From Allobosea sp. CS1GBMeth4 (GTDB lineage Bacteria; Pseudomonadota; Alphaproteobacteria; Rhizobiales; Beijerinckiaceae): 64,000 nucleotides of DNA. This document shows, piece by piece, positions 53,101-62,186 of the stretch. The stretch spans positions 124,001-188,000 of the forward strand of contig NZ_FYAS01000014.1 in assembly GCF_900185715.1 (NCBI RefSeq). Direction: 5' to 3'. The notes beneath the pieces were generated by a model. It worked only from the letters and a program-made list of their open reading frames with translations. It ran no database searches and was not told the origin of the DNA. How positions within the stretch are numbered: the stretch's first letter is position 1; each line of letters starts with the position of its first letter. The position numbers and the translations under genes are program-made.

Positions 53101-53170
53101 GCTTCTGCCGCCGCGGCGTGGGCGTGTAGCGCCACTCGCGGGCAAGCAACGAAGGCGCCCGCCTCGACAC

Positions 53171-54079
53171 TCACTCCCGCGGCAGGCTGCGGGCGCTGAA
53201 GTCACAGGATTGCTGCGCGATTGCCGCAACGCGCTCGGCCAGGGGCGACACATCGCCCTTGCGATGGACGGCGTAGTAACGCAGTGGCGGAATCGGCGGA
53301 TCGGTCCTGATGATGCGCAGGTGGCCGCGGGCGATCTCCGGTGCGAAATAGCTGGCCGTCAGGAAGGTGACGCCCAGCCCGGCGGCGGCGAGGCCGGCCA
53401 GAACGTTCAGGCTGTTGCACTGCACGGCGCGGTTGATCTCCAGCCCATTCGCCACCGCCCAGTCGAGTACCAGCTTCTGCAGGCCCGAACCCTGGGTCTG
53501 CGTCAGGATCGGATAGCGTGCCATCTCCCGCAGCGGGATAATCTCCTCCGCCGGGCCGAAGCCGGGCGCAGCCACCCATTCCAGCTGGGCGGCGTCGAGC
53601 GGCAATCTGGAGAACTCCGCCGTCTGCGGCGGGTCGAGCCCAATGACGAGATCGAGCTCGTTGCCGCCGAGCTTGCCGAACAGGTCGACGCTGGCCGCGA
53701 CCTCCGGAACCGGCACGACATTGGGGTAGTCGCGCTTCATCGCGACGATCAGCTTGGGCAGCCAGGTCAAGGCGACGAGCTCGGTGGTGCCGAAGCGGAA
53801 CGGCCCCGAGAAGGTCGCCGCGCCGCCCGCCGCCTCGCGGAAACGCGGCTCCAGCGCCAGCATCTCGGCGGCGAGGGGCAGGCTCGCCTCGCCGGCCCGG
53901 GTCAGGCACAAGGCATGGCTGGCGCGATCGAAGAGCGGCCCGCCGATGACCGCCTCGAGTTCGATGATCCGTTTCGAGACGGTCGACTGGGCGAGGTGAA
54001 GATGACGCGCCGCCTCGGTGAAGCCGCCGAGCCTGGCGGTCCAGTAGAACGCCTCGATCTGCCTCAGGCTCGCCGGCAT
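53171..54079 (-). CDS. LysR family transcriptional regulator
   Basis: 302 residues: HTH LRQIEAFYWTARLGGFTEAA with LAQSTVSKRIIELEAVIGG, then the effector domain. It is divergent from the RraA-aminotransferase-ABC operon, with 129 bases between. In this gap AAAGCGA (54116-54122) and TCGCTTT (54142-54148) form an inverted pair that could be a regulator site. It is the probable controller of the operon on its right. GGAGG lies before the ATG at 54079. Confidence 0.88.
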   Translation of the reverse strand: MPASLRQIEAFYWTARLGGFTEAARHLHLAQSTVSKRIIELEAVIGGPLFDRASHALCLTRAGEASLPLAAEMLALEPRFREAAGGAATFSGPFRFGTTELVALTWLPKLIVAMKRDYPNVVPVPEVAASVDLFGKLGGNELDLVIGLDPPQTAEFSRLPLDAAQLEWVAAPGFGPAEEIIPLREMARYPILTQTQGSGLQKLVLDWAVANGLEINRAVQCNSLNVLAGLAAAGLGVTFLTASYFAPEIARGHLRIIRTDPPIPPLRYYAVHRKGDVSPLAERVAAIAQQSCDFSARSLPRE

Positions 54080-54208
54080 CGCTTCGCCTCCACCTGCCAG
54101 CTCTGCTAATGAAGAAAAGCGATGGCTGGCAAGAAATTAATTCGCTTTCTGTCATTCGGAACGTGTCACATAGTTTTCACAACGACGCCTGCCGGGACAG
54201 AATCTTCC

Positions 54209-54868
54209 ATGCCGCTGATCGGTCATCGCAACAATCCGAGCGGCCCCGCCGTCCCCGGCACGATCCTCGACGGCTTCCGCGATGCCGCCGTCTCGATCAT
54301 CTCCGACGTGATGAATCGCCTGCACGGCACGAAGGCCCTGCGGCCCTATCATCGCTCAGGCCGCCTCCTCGGTACGGCTGTCACGGTCAAGACCAGGCCC
54401 GGCGACAACCAGGTCCTGCACCGCGCCTACGAGCTGCTGCGTCACGGCGACGTCCTCGTCGTCGACGGCGGCGGCGACCTGACCCAGGCGCTTGTCGGCG
54501 AGATCATGATGAGCCGTGCGCGCCAGATGGGCATCGCCGGCTTCGTCATCGACGGTGCGATCCGCGACGTCGATGCGTTCCTGCGATCGGACTTCCCTTG
54601 CTATGCCCGTGGCGTGACGCATCGCGGCCCGTACAAGAGCGGGCCGGGCGAGATCAACGTGCCGATCGCGGTCGACGGCATGGTGGTGATGCCGGGTGAT
54701 GTCGTGGTCGGGGACGCTGATGGGGTCGTCGCCTTCGACCGCGCCGACGCGGCCGAGCTCCTCGCGCTGGTCCGACAGCAGGAAGAGCGTGAGGCGAACG
54801 CGCTCGCCGCGATCGCCGAGGGCAAGGTCGACACGTTCTACATGGGCGCGGGAAAGGCCACGTCATGA
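54209..54868 (+). CDS. RraA-like 4-hydroxy-4-methyl-2-oxoglutarate (HMG) aldolase family protein
   Basis: 219 residues. The RraA/HMG-aldolase swivelling fold is shown by ISDVMNRLHGTKAL, GDVLVVDGGGDLTQALVGE and the key motif GIAGFVIDGAIRDVDAF. This holds the Arg-Asp pair that HMG/oxaloacetate-cleaving enzymes need and that RNase E regulator proteins lack in context. It splits 4-hydroxy-2-oxo acids to pyruvate. The start is the ATG at 54209; a 29-codon upstream extension has no family match. It overlaps the aminotransferase start by 4 bases. Confidence 0.85.
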   Translation: MPLIGHRNNPSGPAVPGTILDGFRDAAVSIISDVMNRLHGTKALRPYHRSGRLLGTAVTVKTRPGDNQVLHRAYELLRHGDVLVVDGGGDLTQALVGEIMMSRARQMGIAGFVIDGAIRDVDAFLRSDFPCYARGVTHRGPYKSGPGEINVPIAVDGMVVMPGDVVVGDADGVVAFDRADAAELLALVRQQEEREANALAAIAEGKVDTFYMGAGKATS

Positions 54869-56085
54869 CGCTTGCTGCGATCCCGCTTTCCGCGCGCGTC
54901 AGCCGGATCAAGCCCTCGCCCAGCATGGTGGCGCGCATGCGCGCCCAGGAACTGAAGGCGCAGGGGCGGGACATCGTCGACCTCACCACCGGCGAGCCGG
55001 ACTTCGACACGCCCGCCCATATCAAGCAGGCGACAACCGCCGCCATGGCGGCCGGCGAGACGCGCTATGCGCCGGTCAACGGCACGGTACGCTTGCGCAA
55101 GGCGATCATAGCCAAGCTCGAGCGCGAGAACGGCGTGACCTATGCCGCCGACGAGATCGTGGTCGGCAGCGGCGCCAAGCAGGTGATCTTCAACGCGCTG
55201 GCGGCGACGGTCGGGGAGGGTGACGAGGTCATCGTTCCCGCGCCCTATTGGGTGTCCTATCCCGACATGGTGCTGGCCTGCGACGGCACGCCGGTGATCG
55301 TCGCCTGCGGCGAGAATGCCGGCTTCAAGCTCACTGCCGATGCCCTCGAAGCGGCGATCACGCCGCGCACGCGCTGGCTGATCCTGAACACGCCGTCGAA
55401 CCCGAGCGGCGCCTTCTATTCCGCCGCCGAGATGCAGGCGCTGACCGGGGTGCTGAAGCGCCACCCGCAGGTCGCCCTGATGACCGACGACATCTACGAG
55501 CACATCCGCTTCGACGGCGGCGCGCCGGTCTGCCCGGTCGCGCTTGCGCCTGAGCTGCGCGAGCGCACCCTGCTCGTCAACGGCGTCTCCAAGACCTATG
55601 CGATGACCGGCTTCCGGATCGGCTACGGCGCCGGGCCGAGGGCGCTGGTGAAGGCGATCAACATCATCCAGTCGCAGACGACTTCGGGCGCGGCCTCGAT
55701 GTGCATGGCTGCGGCCGCCGCGGCGCTCGAAGGCGATCAGAGCTTCGTCGCGGAGGCGCGGACCGCCTATCGCCAGCGTCGCGACCGCGCCGTCGAATTG
55801 CTCGACGCGATCGATGGGATGAGCTGCCTGAAGCCGGATGGAGCCTTCTATGTCTATCCGAGCTGCGCCGGGCTGATCGGCCGACGGCGGCCGGATGGAC
55901 GCGTGCTGCAAAGCGATCTCGATGTCGCGCTGTACTTCCTCGAGGAGGCCGGCGTCGCCGTCCTCGACGGCTCGGCCTATGGGCTCTCGCCCTATCTGCG
56001 CCTGTCGATCGCGACCTCGCTCGGCGCGATCGAGGACGCCTGCGCCCGCATCAAGACGGCCTGCGACGCACTGCAACGATCATAA
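54865..56085 (+). CDS. Class I PLP aminotransferase (aspartate aminotransferase family)
   Basis: 406 residues. It has LTTGEPDFDTPAHIKQA, the cofactor Asn/Tyr region, and the PLP Lys243 in NGVSKTYAMTGFRIGYGAG. YVYPSCAGLIGRR binds the distal carboxylate in dicarboxylate-type enzymes. It makes 2-oxo acids from amino acids. Its position after an HMG-type aldolase and before an amino acid importer suggests that its product is the aldolase substrate, a 4-hydroxy-2-oxo acid. Start ATG overlaps the upstream stop (ATGA). Confidence 0.9.
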   Translation: MTLAAIPLSARVSRIKPSPSMVARMRAQELKAQGRDIVDLTTGEPDFDTPAHIKQATTAAMAAGETRYAPVNGTVRLRKAIIAKLERENGVTYAADEIVVGSGAKQVIFNALAATVGEGDEVIVPAPYWVSYPDMVLACDGTPVIVACGENAGFKLTADALEAAITPRTRWLILNTPSNPSGAFYSAAEMQALTGVLKRHPQVALMTDDIYEHIRFDGGAPVCPVALAPELRERTLLVNGVSKTYAMTGFRIGYGAGPRALVKAINIIQSQTTSGAASMCMAAAAAALEGDQSFVAEARTAYRQRRDRAVELLDAIDGMSCLKPDGAFYVYPSCAGLIGRRRPDGRVLQSDLDVALYFLEEAGVAVLDGSAYGLSPYLRLSIATSLGAIEDACARIKTACDALQRS

Positions 56086-56100
56086 CGACAGGGGATGATG

Positions 56101-56913
56101 ATGAAGCTCTTTTCGGTTCTCGGCCTCGCGGCCGCTCTCGCCGCCGGCATCTCCGGCGTCGCCCGGGCAGACCAGCTCGCCGACATCAAGGCACGCGGCA
56201 AGCTGATCTGCGGCACGCTCGGCACCTCCGAGCCGTTCTCCTTCCAGCATCCGCAGACCCGCGAGATCGTCGGCTACGACGTCGACATCTGCAAGAAGGT
56301 CGCGGATGCGATCGGCGTCCCGCTCGAACTGAAGACGATCGCCGTCGAGGCCCGCATTCCCGAGCTGCTGCAGGGCCGCGTCGACATCCTCGCCGCCAAT
56401 CTCGGCTACACGCCGGAGCGCGCCCAGCAGATCGACTTCTCCTATTCCTATTTCGTCAGCCAGCAGAAGCTGCTGACCACCAAGGAGGCCGGCATCACCA
56501 CCGCCGAAGGGCTCGCCGGCAAGAAGATCACCGCCATCAAGGGCTCCTCCTCCGAGCAGGGCGTGCGGCGGCTGATCCCGACCGCCGAGACCGTGACCTT
56601 CCAGGATACCTCGTCGGCCTTCCTGGCGCTGACGCAGGACAAGGTCGACGCCTTCTGCGCGTCGGAGCTGATCCTGGTGAAGCTCGCCAAGCAGTCCAAG
56701 GTGCCGATGGTCGTGATCGAGAAGTCGCTCTTCGTCGAGCCCTGGGGGCTCGGCCTGCGCAAGGGCGAGACCGCCTTCAAGACGCTGGTCAACGAGACCC
56801 TCGCCAAGGCGGCCGGCTCGGGCGAGATCGACAAGACCTTCTCGAAGTGGTTCGGGCCGGAGACAGCCTTCAACATCAAGCGCGACTACAAGATCGAAGA
56901 GATCAAGGGCTGA
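56101..56913 (+). CDS. Polar amino acid ABC transporter receptor (HisJ/GlnH type)
   Basis: 270 residues with a signal peptide (MKLFSVLGLAAALAAGISGVARA in parts). The SBP_bac_3 fold starts LADIKARGKLICGTLGTSEP; VGYDVDICKKVADAIGV carries the amino acid ligands. It serves the two permeases and ATPase downstream. GGGG at 56091-56094 stands 6 bases from the third of three consecutive ATGs (56095, 56098, 56101), which I choose. Confidence 0.9.
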   Translation: MKLFSVLGLAAALAAGISGVARADQLADIKARGKLICGTLGTSEPFSFQHPQTREIVGYDVDICKKVADAIGVPLELKTIAVEARIPELLQGRVDILAANLGYTPERAQQIDFSYSYFVSQQKLLTTKEAGITTAEGLAGKKITAIKGSSSEQGVRRLIPTAETVTFQDTSSAFLALTQDKVDAFCASELILVKLAKQSKVPMVVIEKSLFVEPWGLGLRKGETAFKTLVNETLAKAAGSGEIDKTFSKWFGPETAFNIKRDYKIEEIKG

Positions 56914-56942
56914 GCCGAGGGCGGACACCAGGAAGCCGGCCG

Positions 56943-57641
56943 ATGGGTTATGTCTTCGATCTCGGCAGCGTGCTGAGCGGGAAATATCTCGACTGGTTCC
57001 TGATCGGCGTCGCCACCACGCTGGCGCTGACCGCGGCGGCCTGGTGCCTCGCCATGGCGATGGGGATCATCCTGACGCTCGTCCGGATGATCCCGTTCCC
57101 GCCGTTCGGCTGGTTCGTGGCTCTTTATGTCGAATATCATCGCAATGTCCCGCTGCTGGTCCAGATCTTCGTCTGGTATTTCGGCGTGCCCGCGCTGCTG
57201 CCACGGCCGGCCCGGCAGTGGATCAATGCCCATCACGGCGAATTCCTGCTGGCCATGATCGCGCTCGGCCTCGCCGCGGCGGCCTATGTCGCCGAGGATA
57301 TCCGCAGCGGCATCCGCTCCATTCCGAAGGCCCAGTACGAGGCCGCCCGCTCGATCGGCTTCGGCTATCTCGGCGCCATGGGCTATGTCGTCCTGCCGCA
57401 GGCGATGCGCATCGCGGTGCCGCCGCTGATCAACCAGACGCTGCTGCTGTTCAAGAACACCAGCCTCGCCATGGCGATCGGCGTCGGCGAATTGACCTAC
57501 CGCACCCGCGAGGTCGAGAGCTATACCTTCAAGACCTTCGAGGCCTTCGCGGTCGCGACCGCGATCTACCTCACCATCTCCTTCGGCATCATGGCGCTCG
57601 GCAGCTGGTCCGGGAACCGCCTCAAGCTCGAGACACGCTGA
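56943..57641 (+). CDS. Amino acid ABC transporter permease 1 (HisM/GltJ type)
   Basis: A 232-residue inner membrane protein with five to six segments. YVEYHRNVPLLVQIFVWYFG is the usual HisM start, and the EAA loop reads EAARSIGFGYLGAMGYVVLP. FKNTSLAMAIGVGEL is typical of glutamate/aspartate permeases. It forms a dimer with the next permease; the stop overlaps its ATG by one base (TGATG). Confidence 0.9.
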   Translation: MGYVFDLGSVLSGKYLDWFLIGVATTLALTAAAWCLAMAMGIILTLVRMIPFPPFGWFVALYVEYHRNVPLLVQIFVWYFGVPALLPRPARQWINAHHGEFLLAMIALGLAAAAYVAEDIRSGIRSIPKAQYEAARSIGFGYLGAMGYVVLPQAMRIAVPPLINQTLLLFKNTSLAMAIGVGELTYRTREVESYTFKTFEAFAVATAIYLTISFGIMALGSWSGNRLKLETR

Positions 57642-58351
57642 TGCTCGAGATCCTGCAGAACAACTGGCTGCTCTTCCTCATCGGGCAGTATCCGCACGGA
57701 CCGATCGGCGGTCTCGCCATGACGCTGTTCATGGCGTCGATCTCGCTGGCGCTGTGCTTTCCCTTCGCGATCGGCCTGGCGCTCGCCCGGCTCAGCCCCT
57801 ATCGCTGGCTGCGGCTGCCGGCGACCGCGATCGTGCACACGGTCCGCGGCCTGCCGCTGATCATGTTCATCTTCTGGACCTATTTCTTCTCGCCGCTGAT
57901 CATCGGCCGGGCCGTCGGCGGGGTCGAGACCCTGGTGATCGCGCTCGTCGTCTATGAAGCGGCCTATCTCTCCGAGATCATCCGGGCGGGCATCGAGGGC
58001 CTGCCGAAGGGCCAGGTCGAGGCGGCGACCTCGCTCGGCCTGCGCTACTGGCCGACGACGATCAAGATCGTGCTGCCGCAGGCGCTGCACAACATGCTGC
58101 CGAGCATGGTCAGCCAGTTCGTCTCGACCATCAAGGAGACCTCGCTCGGCTATGTCATCAGCGCCCATGAGCTGACCTTCGCCGCCGCGCAGGTCAACAA
58201 TGTCCTGCTGACCCAGCCCTTCGAGGTCTACGGCATCCTGGCGCTGACCTATTTCGCCCTCTGCTTCGCGCTGACCTCGCTGGCGCGCTTCATCGAGCGG
58301 CGCATTTCGGCCGGCCGCGGCGGCACGCCCGGCGTCATGGTCGCGGCATGA
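57641..58351 (+). CDS. Amino acid ABC transporter permease 2 (HisQ/GltK type)
   Basis: 236 residues, five to six segments. VRGLPLIMFIFWTYFFSPL and the EAA loop EAATSLGLRYWPTTIKIVLP identify it. STIKETSLGYVISAHELTFA is characteristic for the GltK class. Works with permease 1 and the ATPase 7 bases downstream. Confidence 0.9.
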   Translation: MLEILQNNWLLFLIGQYPHGPIGGLAMTLFMASISLALCFPFAIGLALARLSPYRWLRLPATAIVHTVRGLPLIMFIFWTYFFSPLIIGRAVGGVETLVIALVVYEAAYLSEIIRAGIEGLPKGQVEAATSLGLRYWPTTIKIVLPQALHNMLPSMVSQFVSTIKETSLGYVISAHELTFAAAQVNNVLLTQPFEVYGILALTYFALCFALTSLARFIERRISAGRGGTPGVMVAA

Positions 58352-58358
58352 GGCAGCC

Positions 58359-59090
58359 ATGATCCGCTTCGAGAACGTCGAGAAATGGTTCGGGCCGCTG
58401 CAGGTGCTGGCCGATGTCTCCGGCGAGGTCCGGCGCGGCGAGGTCAAGGTGCTGGTCGGCCCGTCCGGCTCGGGCAAGTCGACCCTGATCCGCACCGTCA
58501 CGCGGCTCGAGCGCATTCAGGGCGGGCGCGTGCTGGTCGGTGGTGCCGATATCGCGGCCCGCGGCCTCGACATCAACCGGCTGCGCCAGCGGGTCGGCTT
58601 CGTCTTCCAGGCCTATAACCTGTTCCCGCATCTCAGCGCGCTCGGCAACATCACGCTCGGCCTCACCAAGCTGCGCCGCATGTCCAGGGCGGCGGCGCGC
58701 GAGCGCGCCATGGAGGAACTCGCCCGCGTCGGCCTGACCGAGAAGGCGAACGAGATGCCCGGCATGCTGTCGGGCGGGCAGAGGCAGCGCGTCGCCATCG
58801 CCCGCTCGCTGGCGATGGACCCCGAGGTGATGCTCTTCGACGAGCCGACCTCGGCGCTCGACCCCGAAATGGTCGGCGAAGTGCTCGTGGCGATGAAGCG
58901 GCTCGCGGCCGGCGGCATGACCATGATCTGCGTGACCCACGAGATCGGCTTCGCGCGCGAAGTCGCCGACGAGATCTGGTTCATGGAAGCCGGCAAGGTG
59001 ATCGAGCGCGGCAGGCCGGCCGAGCTGGCCAGCGCCTCGGCCCATCCGCGGCTCGCCGGCTTCCTGCACATGGTCGGCCATCACCGATAG
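58359..59090 (+). CDS. Amino acid ABC transporter ATPase (GlnQ type)
   Basis: 243 residues with Walker A GPSGSGKST (34-42), Q loop VFQAYNLFPHLSAL, signature LSGGQRQR, Walker B VMLFDEPTSALDPEMVGEV and switch His in CVTHEIGFAREVADE. It completes the five-gene-plus operon (aldolase, aminotransferase, receptor, two permeases, ATPase). In principle it could also serve AapQM, which lacks its own ATPase gene here. Confidence 0.92.
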   Translation: MIRFENVEKWFGPLQVLADVSGEVRRGEVKVLVGPSGSGKSTLIRTVTRLERIQGGRVLVGGADIAARGLDINRLRQRVGFVFQAYNLFPHLSALGNITLGLTKLRRMSRAAARERAMEELARVGLTEKANEMPGMLSGGQRQRVAIARSLAMDPEVMLFDEPTSALDPEMVGEVLVAMKRLAAGGMTMICVTHEIGFAREVADEIWFMEAGKVIERGRPAELASASAHPRLAGFLHMVGHHR

Positions 59091-59231
59091 GTCCGGCCGC
59101 CCGGCTATTGCCGCCCGAAGGGTAGGCCGGGACGATGCCCACGTCGGTACGGTCTGATGTCGGACTGCATCCTCGCCAGGGCAGGCCGGGACGAGAGAAG
59201 GATCCGGCCACCCGAGGCTGCATCCGCGGGC

Positions 59232-60272
59232 TCAAGTCATGTTGTCGCGCAGGAAGATTTCGATACGGATGCGCTCCTGGTCGGGCAGGATGGGTTCGCC
59301 CGTCGCCTGCGCCATCAGGACGCGCGCGGCCGAGCGCGCCTCATGGCCCGGGTCCTGGTTGATCACGGCGGCGACCGTCCCTGAGAGAAGGCCGCGCCGC
59401 GTCGCCTCGGTCAGCTCATGCGCGATGAAGACGAGCGGCCTGCCGGCGGCCTCGAGCGCCGCGACGATACCCTCGTTGCCGGCGCCGATATTGTAGAGCC
59501 CGATCAGGTCGGGATGGCCCGCGAGGAGCCCGGTCACCGCCGCCTCGTTGCGCTCGCTCCGGTCGCGCCCCTCCAGGGCCGGCAGCAGGGTCAGCCCGGG
59601 ATAATCGCCGGAGAGCACTTGCTGGAAGCCGTAGAGCCGCTCGACATGGTCACGCAGCGACATCGAGCCGAGGATGACGCCGACCTTGCCGCTGCGGCCG
59701 CCGAGGAAGCGGCCCATCAGCGAGGCGCTGGTGCGGCCCGCCGCCGGATTGTCGATGCCGACATAATGGGCGCGGCGGGAGGTCGGGGCGTCCGAGACCA
59801 GGGTGACGACGGGAACGCCGCGCGCGACGAGGTCGTCGATGGCGGCGCGGACCTTGGGATGGTCGAGCGCCACGGTGGCGACGCCATGAAAATGCTCGGC
59901 GAGACCGGCGAGCCCGCTCGCCAGCGCCTCGGGATCGAAGACGTCGAGCTGCAGGATGTCGACGAAGGCGTTCTGCGGCTCGAGCCAGTCGCTGATCCGG
60001 CGCACCTGCTGCATCAGCCCGGCCATGAAGGCGTTGGTGCTGGAGGGCAGGATGAAGGCGAAGCGGAAGGACTGGCCGCGCGCCAGCCGCGCCGCGGCGG
60101 GATTGGCCCGGTAGTCGAGCTTGGCGATCGCGCGCCTGACGCTCTCGACGGTCTTGGCGCGGACACCTTCGCGCTGGTTCACGACGCGGTCGGCCGTGGC
60201 GAGCGAGACGCCGGCCTCGCGCGCCACATCCTCCAGCGTCGCCCTCCTGATCGGGGTCCGGATCCGATCCAC
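59232..60272 (-). CDS. LacI family transcriptional regulator
   Basis: 346 residues: HTH ATLEDVAREAGVSLATADRV followed by the hinge RANPAAARLARG, then a periplasmic-binding-like sugar domain (LIGLYNIGAGNEGIVAALEA). The family binds sugars or sugar acids and represses catabolic operons. I choose the GTG at 60272 with GGAGG five bases before it; ATGs further up are possible. It lies downstream of the ThuA gene, so the regulator is the last gene of the carbohydrate operon or has its own promoter. Confidence 0.88.
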   Translation of the reverse strand: MDRIRTPIRRATLEDVAREAGVSLATADRVVNQREGVRAKTVESVRRAIAKLDYRANPAAARLARGQSFRFAFILPSSTNAFMAGLMQQVRRISDWLEPQNAFVDILQLDVFDPEALASGLAGLAEHFHGVATVALDHPKVRAAIDDLVARGVPVVTLVSDAPTSRRAHYVGIDNPAAGRTSASLMGRFLGGRSGKVGVILGSMSLRDHVERLYGFQQVLSGDYPGLTLLPALEGRDRSERNEAAVTGLLAGHPDLIGLYNIGAGNEGIVAALEAAGRPLVFIAHELTEATRRGLLSGTVAAVINQDPGHEARSAARVLMAQATGEPILPDQERIRIEIFLRDNMT

Positions 60273-60398
60273 CTCGTCCTCCACGAACTCTCCTCTCGTC
60301 TGCGCCACGGAATCGCCTTGCATCCTGTCTCGCGGCGCAGGCCTTGGCATTGCCGGGCAGCCTGAGTCCAGCCTCCCGGCGGGACTCGCCGCCGCGCC

Positions 60399-61043
60399 TC
60401 AGCGTGCAGCCCAGAGCAGGCCACGCGTCATGATCGAGCGGATCTCCGGCACGTCGAGCTCATAGGCGCGATGGCCGAGCGAGGAATAGAACACCCGTCC
60501 CTCGCCGTAGCGCTTGCGCCAGACCACGGGCATCACCACGCCCTCGATCCAGGGCGCATGCTCGCCGGTGAAGGTCGTGGTCGCCAGCACTTCGTTGGCC
60601 GGGTCGACATGCATGTAGTACTGCTCCGAGCGGTGCTCGAAGCTGGCGATGCCCTGCATCAGCGGATCGTCCGGGCGGGTGATGTCGACGGTGTAGTCGA
60701 TGATCCCTCCGGGATGGGCCACCCACTGGCCACCGCACATGAACTGATAGTCGACGGAGTCGCGGAAGGCGTCGCACATGCCGCCATGATGGCCGGCGAG
60801 GCCGACGCCGCCGGCGACCGCCTCGCACAGGGCGAGCGCCTCCGGCTTCTCGATCTTCGACATCGTGTAGATCGGCACGATCAGCGAGTAGTTGCGGATC
60901 TCGGGATCGAGGAAGGCCGAAGTCGCGGTCTCGACGCGCACGTCGAAGCCTTCCGCCTTCAGCCAGCCCCGGATCATCGAGCTGCAGAGGTCGGGGTCAT
61001 GGCCGCTCCAGCCGCCCCAGACGATCAGCGCAGTCCTTGTCAT
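60399..61043 (-). CDS. ThuA-like domain protein
   Basis: 214 residues. The ThuA glutamine-amidotransferase-like fold starts ALIVWGGWSGHDPDL, and shows GLAGHHGGMCDAFRDSVDYQ and FYSSLGHRAYEL. The cysteine nucleophile of amidotransferases is absent. In rhizobia ThuA takes part in trehalose/maltose use (3-keto disaccharide pathway), and ThuA-like proteins often sit with Gfo/Idh/MocA oxidoreductases and sugar importers, as here. It follows the dehydrogenase gene by 12 bases. Confidence 0.88.
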   Translation of the reverse strand: MTRTALIVWGGWSGHDPDLCSSMIRGWLKAEGFDVRVETATSAFLDPEIRNYSLIVPIYTMSKIEKPEALALCEAVAGGVGLAGHHGGMCDAFRDSVDYQFMCGGQWVAHPGGIIDYTVDITRPDDPLMQGIASFEHRSEQYYMHVDPANEVLATTTFTGEHAPWIEGVVMPVVWRKRYGEGRVFYSSLGHRAYELDVPEIRSIMTRGLLWAAR

Positions 61044-61055
61044 GTCGATCCTCGT

Positions 61056-62153
61056 TCAATCCAGAGTGCCGGTGGGCAGGCCGGGCGGCAGCATGGCCGG
61101 CCGCTCGACCGTGGTTGCGAGCGTGACGCGCCGTCCCTCGTCGGAGGCGGTCTGGAAGGCTTCCATCGCTTCGAGCACATGCAGCGCCAGCGCGCCGCTG
61201 GCCCGGTGCGGCCGGCCGGAGATCAGGCCCGCCGCCATGTCGGCGACGCCGATCGAGCGGAACTCGCCCTCGCTGTTGCCGTGGCTGAGGGTCTGCGCCT
61301 GCCAGTCGCCGCCGGCCTTGGCGACCAGGACCTCGCCGCCGAACCGGTTCGGGTCGGGCACGGACAGGCTGCCCTCGGAGCCGTAGATCTCGATCGGGCG
61401 GTGGCTGTGCTTGGGAACGTCGAAGCTCATCGTGATCGAGACGACCGCGCCGCAGACGAATTCGAGCACGCCGGTGACATGGGTCGCGACCTCGACCGGG
61501 ATCAGCGTGCCGTTCATCGGCTGGCTGGTGACGAGACGCTCGGCCCTGGGCCGCGTCGCGAAGCCGACGACGGAGGCGATCGGCCCGAGCAGGTTGACCA
61601 GGTCGGTGATGTAATAAGGGCCCATGTCGAGCATCGGGCCGCCGCCGCGCAGATAGTAGAAGCCCGGCGCCGGGTGCCAGCGCTCATGGCCGGGGCAGCC
61701 GAAGAAGGCGTTGCCGGCGACGGCCTTGCCGATGGCCCCGTCGTCGATCAGCTTGCGGGCGGTTTGGTGGCCGCCGCCGAGGAAGGTGTCGGGCGCGGAG
61801 CCGACGCGCAGGCCCTGCTCCTGCGCGAGATCCATGACCTTGCGCGCCTCGGCGACATTGACGCCGAGCGGCTTCTCGGAGTGGACGTGCTTGCCGGCCC
61901 GCAGCGCCGCGAGGCTGACATCGGTATGGGCGAGGGGCACGGTCAGGTTGACGACGATCTCGACGTCGTCGCGCTTGAGCAGCTGGTCGACCCGCATCGC
62001 CGGCACGCCGAACTCGGCGCCGCGCGCTTCGGCCGGGGCGGTGCGCATGTCGGCGACGGCGCGCAATTCGATGGTCGAGAACTGCTGCATCGCCGTCATG
62101 TATTTCGTCGAGATGTTGCCGCATCCGATGATGCCGACGCCGATCTTTCGCAT
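61056..62153 (-). CDS. Gfo/Idh/MocA family oxidoreductase
   Basis: 365 residues. The NAD(P)-binding start is KIGVGIIGCGNISTKY. VHSEKPLGVNVAEARKVMDL contains the family's EKP motif, and the C-terminal alpha/beta domain follows (GGPMLDMGPYYITDL). It acts on sugars or inositol-like compounds. Together with ThuA it may make and process a 3-keto sugar. It lies 33 bases after the second permease gene. Confidence 0.92.
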   Translation of the reverse strand: MRKIGVGIIGCGNISTKYMTAMQQFSTIELRAVADMRTAPAEARGAEFGVPAMRVDQLLKRDDVEIVVNLTVPLAHTDVSLAALRAGKHVHSEKPLGVNVAEARKVMDLAQEQGLRVGSAPDTFLGGGHQTARKLIDDGAIGKAVAGNAFFGCPGHERWHPAPGFYYLRGGGPMLDMGPYYITDLVNLLGPIASVVGFATRPRAERLVTSQPMNGTLIPVEVATHVTGVLEFVCGAVVSITMSFDVPKHSHRPIEIYGSEGSLSVPDPNRFGGEVLVAKAGGDWQAQTLSHGNSEGEFRSIGVADMAAGLISGRPHRASGALALHVLEAMEAFQTASDEGRRVTLATTVERPAMLPPGLPTGTLD

Positions 62154-62186
62154 GGGACGCTCCTTGATAGCCGGATGGGCAGCCGC

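Noticed and set aside
52355..53170. A 271-codon minus-strand frame as an intact gene
   Set aside because: Only its middle part resembles an integrase, its ends read through neighbouring genes, and the integrase sequence changes frame inside it.
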